From Eudromia elegans (taxonomy: Eukaryota > Chordata > Aves > Tinamiformes > Tinamidae): a stretch of 64,000 nt of DNA. Position 1 is the stretch's first letter. Every line of letters begins with the position of its first letter. The position numbers were made by a program, and so were the translations under genes. Under the pieces are notes generated by a model. It was not told the DNA's origin. It ran no database searches and worked only from the letters and a program-made list of their open reading frames with translations. Location: NCBI GenBank assembly GCA_003342815.1, contig PTEX01000049.1, forward strand, positions 3,152,620 through 3,216,619. The letters are read 5' to 3'. Shown here in pieces: positions 41,410 through 59,863 of the stretch.

Positions 41410-42307
41410 CCATAACGGGAAGCAGCAAAGCGCTACAAAGTATCAAATGCACCATGATGCAGCACTGCTTAAGCTCAGGTCCTAGAGCATCTCCCCACTT
41501 CCCTCCCCGTGGCCAGGTCAGTGACTGTTTGTGACCAAGGCTGCAATGAGAGGTGCATTAACCATCCCTGCCACAGCCACGTTTTCACTCTGTGACAGCT
41601 GTGCTGAGGCCACGCTGAGGTGCCACCCGCATCTTTGTCTCAGAAAGGGGTGAAAGGGCCTTTGGATCATCATATTGACTCACTGCCCCCTCAGCACATG
41701 GCCATACCTGGGCCTCAGATGTGCAACACCAGAGTGCTCAAAACCCTGGATGGATGAGTGAGCTCAGCACCCGCAGACCACCACTGGCACCCACAGCACA
41801 ACTATGGGCAAGCGGCTGGTTTGAACCCCCACTCCCCTTCAGCAAGGGGCAGCTGAGAACGGGGCTGCGGCCCTTGACAGCGAAGCCACCTCGCCACAGA
41901 GAACACGAGCAGCCGCCTCACTTCCCGGGGCGGTAGGAGAGCGGGACTTTACACACATTCCTGAGCCAGGCCTAGGGGCCGTGGTACCACCGTAGCGCCC
42001 GCACCGCCAGCGCGCGGCCTCCTCCCCGCCACGAGACCCCGGCGCCATCCTGCACTCCCCGTCCCGACAGCGGCCGGGCGGGGTCAATCACCTCAGAGCC
42101 ACCGCCCACGGCCGCCTCAGCCCTCCCTCCTTCCCGCCCACCGGCGGGGAGGGTCCTCAGGCAGCGGCTGGTGCTCGCGGCAGTGCCTGTCTGGCGCCGC
42201 ACGGGGGCCTCGCGTGGGGCTGTCCCGAGCGGAGCCTGTGCGCAGGGCCCGCGCGTTTCCGGTGTGTGTGTGAGGCGGCGGGGGGGCTGTAGCGCGGGGC
42301 TGGCGAG

Positions 42308-50240
<7,933 letters not shown>

Positions 50241-50386
50241 TGTGCCTCAGTAATCTCAGTGCTTTTAAAGAAGGCATTAAATCTTCATAATAGAGACTAT
50301 TATTACAGTGTGTATATGGTTTGTTTTCTCCCTGTCAAGCCTTCCTGGTCTAAAATTTAGAACATAATTCTTAAATTCCTGTTGAG

Positions 50387-50392
50387 AATAAA
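50387..50392 (+). terminator. PSMD12: Poly(A) signal AATAAA (proximal)
   Basis: Canonical hexamer 147 nt after the PSMD12 stop codon, in GAGAATAAAGTTTCC. Confidence 0.7.
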
Positions 50393-50450
50393 GTTTCCTT
50401 GATTATTCATTCAGTTGTAAAACGTTTTTGCTACATTGGTGGAAGAACGT

Positions 50451-50456
50451 AATAAA
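50451..50456 (+). terminator. PSMD12: Poly(A) signal AATAAA (distal)
   Basis: Canonical hexamer 64 nt beyond the first, followed by a GT-rich region. It could be the main or an alternative 3' end. Confidence 0.7.
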
Positions 50457-51746
50457 ACTGTATTGCCTGTGTAATAGGGTAGTCTTGTGATTTATTCTTT
50501 TCCCATGTATACCTTCCTCTGTCTAACAAATAATTCTGTGGTTATTACAGGACTTTTTTTTGAGGCTGTAACTGAAAGGACATACTGTAAATACAATACA
50601 AGACTAGGGTTTTACAGTAGCTTGCATTGAGGTAACTTATTTTAATATTATGTGAAATATACTGTTTAAACAAAATTCTAAATGTTTGTGGCCAGGACTG
50701 AGACTACTTGTGCTCTGAGATTATACACAGAGTTTAGCTAAGTTGGCTGAGAAATTTAGTTCAATTTTGTCTGCTTGTTGCAGGTCACTGGTTTTCACTG
50801 TTGTAATTCTAGTTTGTAACGGCTACAGTAACAATTAGGCAGTTAACTAAGTACTTAGAATCTGCTGCTTCTCATATTTGAGTGTTATAGGCAAGACACA
50901 TTCTATTATTTGATTTAGTCTATAAAGGGGGGAAGGTTTTGGATTTTCCCCAATTCCATTCATTCATTTTTTTTAAAGGTAAGTAAGATAGTAGTGTGAA
51001 TTGTACAGTAGGTGCAAGAGTTACTGAAACTTACAATATTAGTTTTCACTATTTTAATGATTTTTAATGCTAACCATAACCAGCTACTTTTTTGAGATTT
51101 CATTTGGTAGGAAATATAATTGTAAATTATATCTTAAGATGTATATGAGTCCTATCTCTTTAAAAGCCCACTGAGCTCAATTCAGATTAACACTTTTAGC
51201 CCAGGTAATTATCATATGAATACACAGTAAGCCATGAAACTTCAGACAGGGATTTTGAGGAGGGAAGTCTGTGAAGGGACAGGAAAAGATGCCTGAGTTC
51301 CAAGCAGTGATTTGCATTTGAAATGTAGCCTTTGGATGTAGCTTGAGGGAGACTTGGGAATGTCATTTCAGAGGAAAGTAACTTCATCAAGCAGTACCAA
51401 CCCTGCTCACTGTATTTAAGTAAAGGAAAAAATAGAAAGGTGAAATATCAGGGAAGAGAGAAGGAAGAGCAGACTGTTTAAAATGCACAGAAAGCTTCCA
51501 ACTTCTAAAATGGCATTATGATGCCAGCTGTATGAAAGTTGTGTAAAAGCTTGTCACACAACCATTTCTGAGGCAGTAATGTACTAGTCATCACAAGGCT
51601 AACCTCAGCATAAGAAAAACTGTGTGACTGCCCCTAGGACAATGAACAAACCAACTTATTTTGGTTTTAACTTTGTTAGCAAATTAAATCTTCTGGAAAC
51701 TGAGGGAAGGTATCAGATTTGGGAAAACAGGCCACCAAAGTGGGTG

Positions 51747-51800
51747 GGAACTTGTCTCTCCCTCCTCCTCTGAGGAACTTGTCCCTCCCTCCTCCTAGGA
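51747..51800. repeat. 27-bp tandem duplication
   Basis: Two copies starting GGAACTTGTCTCTCCCTCCT at 51,747 and GGAACTTGTCCCTCCCTCCT at 51,774, with few mismatches. The second ends in the palindrome CTCCTAGGAG. Confidence 0.85.
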
Positions 51801-52926
51801 GGAGAATTTTGCGAGTCTCTGTCTTCTCCTTAGCAAACCTGGTTTTACTGGAGCGTCTGGTATCTGCAGTCCCAAGCCTCTAAGCCTGTGAGGTCTGTGA
51901 TTGATCTGCTAGGTAGATGAGACTTGACACCGCATCCAAGACAACTGTGTCTTCCTTTTACCCTTTTATCATGCGGAGGAATGGTTCAGTGAGTGTTTTC
52001 CTGGCTTCCACTCTGGGTTCATGAGGATCCTGCTCCCTCTCTATATCCCTTCCTGCTGCCTTTTGTTGACATGTAGGACATGAACTTGTTGGGGGTGATA
52101 ATGTGGTTTCTAATCCCCTCTGTCTACTACCTGATTCTGTCAGCACTGGACAGGACTAGTGAGGGGGCAGCCACGGCTGCTTTTGGTAGTCACCTGCATG
52201 TGCCTAGAGTTGACTTTGACTGTGTCCTACTTATATGTCTGTCTGAACCTTTTATGTTTGTTGTAGTGTCAATCATACTGTTACGCATCTGCTGTAGTAT
52301 CAGTAATACCAGCCTGACCTTGGTTTAAATAAAGAACTTATATTTGCAATCTGGTGCCTTTCCCTTTCTATGCAAAATAGGGTGAATTAGATGTCAGACC
52401 GAAGTGAGGTACCCAGGGATGCATGTGCATGGGTAGTGGGATGGATTTGGCCTTTGTTATGATTCCATTGGAACTAAGGGTCTCCTGTTGAATGGATTTG
52501 AAGCCACATCTATCCTATGAAAAATAAAAAGTACAGACACCCAATTTTCAAAATTTCGGTGTTTGCAGTGCTCTTGTCTTGGGACAGTCCAGCTATTTCC
52601 TTAAAACTCAACTCAGAAACATCAGAAAGCTCATTTTCATGCTCCGTTATTTTCCCTTTTAGTTTAAAACAGGTTTTTGTGTTCACTGAATTCATCTTAC
52701 CTCACTTTCTTTTTGGTTCTGCAGTGTACGCACGAGGTGAGCTCCCGAACTAACCCTTAGGGCAAGATAAGCCTGTCATGTAGCCTGCCCTCAATGCCAG
52801 AGGCAGAAACCACTTAGAGTTTGCCTCTCTATATCTCACAGAGTTAAAAAGGAGTTTTGAAATCTGTAGAAGTATGCACTAATCTTGAATGAGTAGAAGA
52901 TGGGAATCTGTTCATTTAGCCCAGAG

Positions 52927-52951
52927 TTATTTATTTATTTATTTATTTATT
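52927..52951. repeat. (TTTA)n microsatellite
   Basis: About six TTTA units in intergenic DNA. Confidence 0.9.
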
Positions 52952-55900
52952 AATAATTGGCAGGCTTTTGCTCAACCAAATGGCAATGAAAGGAGTGTAT
53001 CTTGAGTTTCCTTGGAATGCCCTGCTCCATTCAAAGTGATAGGGGGAAAAAAAAAAAGAAAAGCAGTAAACTTGGTGCTAGTTCAGCTGAAGAATGCAGA
53101 TCTGTGCCATACAAGTCCTCAATGAACAATTTAAAGGTCAACATAAAGGCATTCTGTCTTTAGGGAAAAACAAAAACAAAACCCAAAAAATGCGTCAATT
53201 GAAGATCTTTGATCTTGACAATGTGGGATCAATCCATCACATTAATCTGACCTTTGTAGTGCCTGTCTCCTCAGCATACCGTCAACATCCCCTTAGTGCT
53301 GTTTGCCTCTCACTGCTCTCATTTTATGGATCAAAGGAAAAATGAACAAGCATTAGTTTGAATATCACTCACCCTAGAAATTGTACATGTTTAAAGAATC
53401 CATGTTCAAGAAATTTTATCCTTGGATAATTATGAAATATGATTAAAGTTGAGATCATCTGTTCATTAGAGGACACTGGAGTAATTCCAGGGGAATTTTC
53501 ATGCTGGAAAATGAAAACTTGCTCCTCTTAAGTCTAATAAAGAGACATTAAGGGCTGCCTAGAAACAGTTTGCTTTATTGTTTAATAATACTTAAGATTA
53601 CTGTTGCTATCTAACCTCACGTCTACCGCAGGCTTGTTTGTGGCAGCGGGTAAACCACTTCACTTCTGTTAGTTTCCCATGATTGCTCCTTCTGAGGGAG
53701 TTCAGAGAGACAGAGGGAAAAAAAAAAGTCCAGGGTGTTAAGACAATAAAACCATCACTTCTGTTATTGCAATCAGCCTGCAGCATCTGCTGCAAAAGGC
53801 CTCCTGTTGCTTTGCTGCTTGGAGGTGAAAACTGCTGAAGATGCCTGTTGGGATGTTGGGCTGCGGGGTCTGGGAGGCTCTTCAGTGCTGCATGTAGAAT
53901 ATCAGGTGCTCGTTGCTTTTGCAGGTTAATTGTAACAGTGTTTATTGTGATGCAAGACATCACGAGTGGAGCTGATTGGAAATTGGGATTTCTGTTTGGA
54001 ATTCAAGAAACAGGAGTGTGCTCTGTCACAGAATGGAAAGTGGATTTTCTAAATTTCCTTTGTAAGCAAAAGTCTAGAGAAAAAGGAGCAGTGTGAGTTC
54101 AAAATAATTAAAAGTTTTGTTTTGAAAGTGTAAAAAAGCAAGCTAAAGCTGTGATCCCAAGTGTGCAGCTCATGAGTGAGCCAGGACTCTAGGGCTTTTT
54201 GGCTCCCGGCTCTGCCTTAGCCCTGGAGCAATCAAGGGTTTCTGAGCTCCCAACTCTTCCAGAATCGGTGCCACACCTTTCCAAGCTGCTCAGATCTCAG
54301 CTTCGTGGCAGGGAGCCTAGGAGCCCAGAGTGGCCTGAGGTTTTCAAACTCCTGCTTTTTGGCAAGGATCCTAGATTCTCCAAGGACCTTGGCATGTCTT
54401 TTAGCTTCATGAAAGAGGGAGAAGCCCTGTGAGCAGTCAAGATTTACAGAATCTTAACTTAGGAGCAGGGAGCCTGGATGTCTTGGTGCCTTTTGTATAA
54501 GGCTTGCTTGAAGTTACAGTGTCTGGGAAGTTGGGTTGTCTAAATTTCCAGCAGGAAAATGAAGTTTTCATAACTGAAAAGATTTTGGAATTAAAAGATG
54601 TATATAATTGAACTCAGTATCTCTATGAAGTCAGACTGCTGCATTGATTAGGGTTTTTGGTTGTTTGATTTTATCTTAGCAGCATAATTATATCTTAGGA
54701 ATATTACCTTGGAGTTTTGAGGAGCTGAGTCCTGTCCAGCCTCATGACACTGAGCAGAGACTGGTTGTTTCCATCCCTATCTCGTGCCTCCCCGTTGTGA
54801 CTTTGGCATTTCTTGCGCTTGCAACATTATCCTGTTGCTTTCCTGTTGAAGAACTCTATGTGACCAGATGTTCCTGGTCTGCTCATGCAGAAGAAATGCA
54901 AGGACTGTATGTTGCAACATAAAACCCAAAGAAAAAAAATATACCGCTCAGCCCAAGCTTAGTATTGTGAGTGCCCCTCCTTATACGAAATCCCGCTTAT
55001 GAGCAGAGCGCAGGGAGATTCTAGGAGCTAAGGAAGTTTGGACAATTCCAGAAATGCAAACAAGTAATCGACAGATAACACATCTGTTTCTGTGCCTAGT
55101 CCTGGTTTCTCAACGCAGTCGGTAGTTGTGAATGATGGGTTTGACTGCAGAGATCTGAAACTGAAAGGAGAGCTGCTGCGATGGGTGATAATACCCGTCA
55201 AGGACAGAAAAAGACATGTCCCATGCAGTCGCTCCTGCAGTAGCAGCTAATTTTATAAGCTTATTTCCCTAAATTATCCCTTAAAGTTGTAAAGAAACAT
55301 GCCAATAAAGCCACAAGAAGCCTCTCTGCCCCTGCAGTGTTTAACAGGATGCTAGTGGCATGCTCTGTCTTCTGCACTAGTATCATAGCAGTGGCTCTGA
55401 AACCAAAGCTTAGTTATATTTAGGCTCTTTGGATTTGAGATCTCACCCATTAGGCCAGTTGCTTTATGGCTTGTACTTAGAATTTCCAGTGTTAATAAGT
55501 GTGCTCCTAGTGCTTGCTAGGAACCAAACACAACCAACCTCCCTGTTTTAGAAGTAAAGCTGAATTAAAAAGTGAATTGGCCTAAGTCTGGAGCTGCAAA
55601 TGCAAAGGATTTATTCTTTATTTACTTCTGCATTTACATTTTTTTTCCAAGACTCTCTTAATAAATATATTACTGATGAATATTGAAAATATTCCTGGGC
55701 ACAAGTATCTTCTTGCAGCGGCAATGCATCAGAGGCTCGGCTGGCGGTTATTCTTCAAAGAGGTAGGAGGCGTTAAAAGTAAATTTAAATACAAATGTCT
55801 TTAGGAAAATCCAATACGAAAATGATCTGAATCTTCTAATTATTTTAATTAAAAAGTCGAAGGAAAAGTTCTTGTGTTTCTTTTTAGAGGGAAAAAAATG

Positions 55901-56586
55901 AAAAAAACCCACAGTGGAAGCCTGTTTTGCTGATAGAGGTTATTAAGAAGCTGCAACAAGCTGCTTTCTCCCTCATGCTCTCCCCAGCCAACACTTGCTC
56001 TGGAGGGCGATGGCCAAGGGGCCAACCTGCCCCTCTGCAGAACACAGCGAGGGTTAACACTGATTCCGAACGTCTGGAAACGCTGCGAGCAGGGAAAACA
56101 CCCTGTGGATGGGAAGCTCCCAAGTGAAACAGGTCCTGGGTTGTCCATGGGCCTGGACGGGAATGCGCGGCTGAGACAGATCCGGGAACGAGCGGCGGTC
56201 AAGGGTCCCTGGCAAAACTGCTGCTTCACCCCACTCTAAATATTTTTCTTCACAGCATTTTTAAAAAGTATATAATAGTTGTAAAAGAGGAATTAATAAA
56301 AAGATTACAGAAAGAAAGAAGCGCTCTGCACAGATGGTGCTGTAAACGCGAGCACCTCCAGCCCAGTTTGTGAGGTGGAAAAGGCCAGTTGGGCAGGGGC
56401 CGTGGCGGGACGTTGCTGGGAGAGGAGGAGGGCGAGTTTCTGGAGGGGATACGGGGAGCTGGGCCGTTTCCAGAGGGAAATAAATATATATATATACATA
56501 TACATAAAAAAAAAGAAAGATAAGAAAGAGGATCCCCGGCAGTGCGTGGTGGGGGCCTCATGGCTGTGTCCCCCTAGGCCGGGGCT

Positions 56587-56616
56587 GGGGCCGGGGCCGG
56601 GGCCGGGGCCGGGGCC
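56587..56616 (+). repeat. (GGGGCC)5 hexanucleotide repeat
   Basis: Five perfect GGGGCC units, preceded by one GGGGCT unit (56,581-56,586). It lies about 170 bp upstream of the predicted HELZ exon 1 end. G-runs of four suggest quadruplex formation in DNA. Confidence 0.95.
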
Positions 56617-56739
56617 GCCCTGAGGCGCCGCGCGCGGCCGCGTCCCGCCGCCCTCCCCCGGGCGGCGGCGGCGGCCGCGCCGCAACTGTTGCTTGCCGCC
56701 CTCCGCCTTCCCCGCGGGCCGCCGCGCCGGGAGGGGGCG

Positions 56740-56825
56740 GGGGCGGCGGAGGAGGAGGCCTTTCCCACAATGCTTTGTGGGGACGTTGACAAGTGGATCC
56801 AAGATGGCGTAGAAAGTAATGACAG
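56740..56825 (+). other. HELZ: Probable HELZ exon 1 (5' UTR), start approximate
   Basis: An exon-like end AATGACAG|GTAAGT (donor at 56,826) lies inside the CpG island, on the same strand and about 6.3 kb downstream of PSMD12. In human the gene in this place and orientation is HELZ, a superfamily 1 RNA helicase with a zinc finger. The known HELZ N-terminus (MEDRRAEK...) is not encoded here or anywhere to the right edge as far as I can see, so exon 1 would be non-coding. The transcription start is unknown and the listed left end is a guess. Assignment rests on synteny, the island and the donor, not on protein match. Confidence 0.55.
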
Positions 56826-57049
56826 GTAAGTCCGGACTTCCCCGTTCGCCCCCTGCGGCGGCCGCCGGCGCCCGGGCCGGGCTGGCGCAGGCCCCGCGCC
56901 GCAGGGGAAGCGCCATGGGGCCGGCGCGGAGCCTCCAGGCCGCCCCCTCGGCGCTGGGCGGCCGAGCCGAGGCTGCCGGCCGGGCCGGAGGCTGAGCGGT
57001 GCCGGCTGGAGGCCGGGCCCGCTGCCCGTCGAGGGGCCTGCGACGGCGG

Positions 57050-57065
57050 NNNNNNNNNNNNNNNN
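57050..57065. other. Assembly gap (16 N)
   Basis: Sixteen undefined bases inside the HELZ CpG island. The 27 bp immediately after the gap (57,066-57,092) repeat exactly a stretch before it (56,949-56,975), so the true gap may be negative or the flanks may be a false duplication. Confidence 0.98.
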
Positions 57066-59825
57066 CGGCGCTGGGCGGCCGAGCCGAGGCTGGGGAGCGA
57101 GGGGGACGCGAGGCCCCGCGGGCGGGAGCGGCAGCGCGGGCCGCGCCGCGGGGCCGGGGGCTGCGGCGGCCGGGCAGGGCCTGGGGGGAGGGGGGCAGAG
57201 CTTTGTTTTTGTGCCGGAGCGAGGTGGGGGGAGCACCAGGGAATAAAAATAATAATAATTTAAAAAAAAAACCTAAAACGCCACTGTTTTACCGAGGGTT
57301 GGTGGAGAGGGGTGTGAAAAATAAACCGTGAGGCGCCCGGCTGTTCTCCAGTGACCCCTCGAGCGGCAGCGGCCGGGGAGCGTGTGGGGCTTCGCGTCCT
57401 GCCGCAGGGCTTTGTGAGGGCCGAGCGGCTCCGAGTTGGGAGATCCCGCCCCAAAGCCGGGCTCCCGCGAGCCTGCTGTCCCCGGGAGCCCCCTGCACCT
57501 GGGAACGGGAAAGTTTGCGCTGCAGGGTGCAGTGCAGCCCTTGCCTGCGCCACGGGCTGGAATTCTGCTCTCAGGGCAGATCCCCAAGTGGGATTAAGAG
57601 GTAATATTGTCCCCTCCTGAGGAGTTTGGTGGGTCGTGGCCCTCTATTAGTTCCCATGCGAGTGAGCAGTTGTCTGGTGTCACTGAGTTGTTAATCAGGC
57701 TGTTCTTTGATTACAGGCATATGGTTAAATGTATCACTGATGGGCGTTAAGAATAACTGCAGGGAAAGAGTTGCACCTTTGCTTTTGGATTAAGGGCAAA
57801 ATGAGTAAGAGTTAGCAAAGTAATAGGAGAGGGTTTTTTATTTTTTTTTTTCCCTCACTAGCTCAGCAAGCTTGAGATGAAGTTTTAATACAACAGATAA
57901 AATACCCCGCTTTTACTTGGAAAAATAAATAATTCAACTGTAAAAAACAAAAACCACTTGTAATTTGTTATGAAAATACAAGGTTTTTTTTTTCCTATCT
58001 GAAATCAAAGTTCTGTTATCACTTCTCACCTACCTGAATATGACTTACAAGACTGAGAATGTACATTTCCTTTCCTTGAGTTCCTCTTACATGTGAATTA
58101 AATAATAACTGTTTCTTTTGTTATTCTTGTTATCTTTCCTCAGCAAACTGAAAATTAAAGGGAGTCGTCGAAACAACATGTTAAGCTCTGTTTTGACCCA
58201 TTTATTCTTCTTAATCTGTTGTGGAGGATCTTTTCCCCATTGGGGAACCGAATTGATTTCTGAGGAGTTGCTTCTGGACTTTGGGACCTGTATAATGGGT
58301 CTGGATGCAGGATAGGGCCAGGGTTTAGAGAGAACTTCTACATGAAGTTCAGATTCGCGAAGAAATTGTCATCTCAGAGAAAAATATAAGTAACAATGTT
58401 AGAAGGTTTGAAGAGTTAATGTTTTGTAGTGAATAGCTTACCAGGCTAGTGCTTGAAAGACTTAGCCCTGTACAACTCACTTCACCTGTATATACTTCCT
58501 TCTGAAGGATTATAAAATAGGAATAGTGAATCTTACCAACTTGTAAGCATTACTGATGCCTATGGATGAAAAAGGCAACAAGCTAGGTAATATTATTATT
58601 AAGGTTTTCAACTCCTTTTGCTAAGGTATTAGTCTAATGAAATATTTTTCTCCCATGTAGACCATTATACTTGATACTAAAGCCCCATTAGTGCAATAGC
58701 TGTATATTTTTTCTGACTGTAAGTATTTTGTTTTTCTTTTTTCTTTTTAGTAACTGTTTACCACCATTTTACATTTGCTGTTGCACTTCATTCTAGGTGG
58801 TTTCATTTTAGTAATGGCAGCAGCAATTGCTGGAGCAATTTCGATTATTAGTGGAAAGCCCTTGAATCTTCACCTTGTTGGTATTCCTTCTTGAGGTCAG
58901 TGGTGCCTAGATAGGTCTAATAACAGGAGTGACATTTGCATTAGAAGTTGTTCATGATGATTTAAATCGCTCTCCCTATCTACTGCTTGTAAAAATAGGG
59001 AAAGCCCTGGGAACATGGAGAGTGAGAAGGAAGGCTGGAGCCTTTCTGCTGTAGCTTGGGGCTAGAGCAGTCGGACCGCTGGCATTCTCGTCCTCCTTGC
59101 AGAACAAGAGGCCAAGAGTTTTAGTGAATGTGCGACTCCTGTCTGTACTTTTTCCTGACATTGTCTCCTGGAGAAGGGGATTTAGGGCTACTTCTGTTTT
59201 TCTGTAGAAGCAGATCCCTAGTTTTCCTTTTTGTCCAAGGTTGCTAGGGCCTCATTATTGTGGAGAAAAAAACAAATTTTGTTTTTCTGTCCCAGATCAT
59301 CTTTTTGCTCATTACCTTAGCTGTTTTTTAATAATTTCTCACTTATTTTGATATAGTATTAAGGTTAGTTGCCGTTATCAATACATGAAATATATATAAA
59401 TCTTTCCCTTTAAATTGAAGTATTATGGATAAGATTATCAGGCTGGGCAAGACCTTTTTTTTTGTTGTTGTTTGTTTGTTCTTGTTTTGCTGCTTCTCCT
59501 GTGTCCTTTGGCAGCAGTCAGCATGTCAATGGTATGTATTTACAGATATAAATATCTTTAGCATTATATATGCAATATATATCATTACGTATATTTAGTT
59601 TCATTCTTTCTTTGATAATCTCCTGAAATTATGATCCATTTTTTTTCTGCAGGGAAGAAAGGAGAGTAATAATACTGAAACAGTAACTACTCTTTAAAAA
59701 AGTTTACACACAACATTGTTATGGTGTAAGAAACCAACCAATGAAACTAACAAACAAGACCCCCCCAGAGAACTGCTTGATATCCCATAAATAAACCAGG
59801 AAAATAAACACTTGTTTTCTCTTAG

Positions 59826-59863
59826 TTTTTTGTTTTGTTTTGTTTGTTTGTTTGTTTGTTTTG
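59826..59863. repeat. (TTTG)n/(TTTTG)n microsatellite
   Basis: TTTTG units passing into TTTG units, in the probable HELZ intron 1. Confidence 0.9.

Larger units (their letters stand above)
39660..41850. other. Spacer between divergent PITPNC1 and PSMD12
   Basis: Mostly non-coding DNA between the two CpG-rich promoters. It holds a long pyrimidine tract ending in CAG (39,811-39,874), a CR1 fragment (about 41,030-41,114) and a run of 13 G (41,397-41,409). I recognise no gene. The segment 41,420-41,850 rises gradually in GC towards the PSMD12 island. Confidence 0.7.
50241..50475 (+). other. PSMD12: PSMD12 3' UTR
   Basis: Sequence from the stop codon to the probable cleavage zone. Two canonical AATAAA hexamers are present. 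A GT-rich stretch (from about 50,466: TGTGTAATAGGGTAGTC) follows the second and fits a downstream element. A short 3' UTR of about 230 nt is in line with the gene's housekeeping role. Confidence 0.75.
50480..56340. other. PSMD12-HELZ intergenic region
   Basis: 5.9 kb with no gene I can support. It holds a 27-bp tandem duplication (51,747-51,800), a TTTA microsatellite (52,927-52,951) and a moderately GC-rich stretch at 54,170-54,490 with related GGGAGCCTAGGAGCCC and GGGAGCCTGG motifs. Several open frames of 60-120 codons occur, all without family resemblance. Confidence 0.7.
56340..57560 (+). promoter_or_regulatory. HELZ: CpG island at HELZ 5' end
   Basis: The strongest CpG island of the window, with GGC and GGGGCC repeats and an internal assembly gap. 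Just upstream of the predicted exon 1 donor lie TTCCCACAATGC (56,762-56,773), similar to a ZNF143 site, and CAAGATGGCG (56,800-56,809), a consensus YY1 site as found just downstream of many TATA-less start sites. Long open frames on either strand here are compositional. Confidence 0.75.

Noticed and set aside
56305-57236. Several 100-220-codon frames on both strands in the HELZ island
   Set aside because: Pro/Gly/Arg-rich translations of GGC and GGGGCC repeats, one of them running through the N gap. No domain or conserved start.
58118-58315. 65-codon frame after a good pyrimidine tract and CAG
   Set aside because: No donor with exon-like spacing and no protein resemblance. It is mentioned only as a possible alternative non-coding exon in the intron entry.
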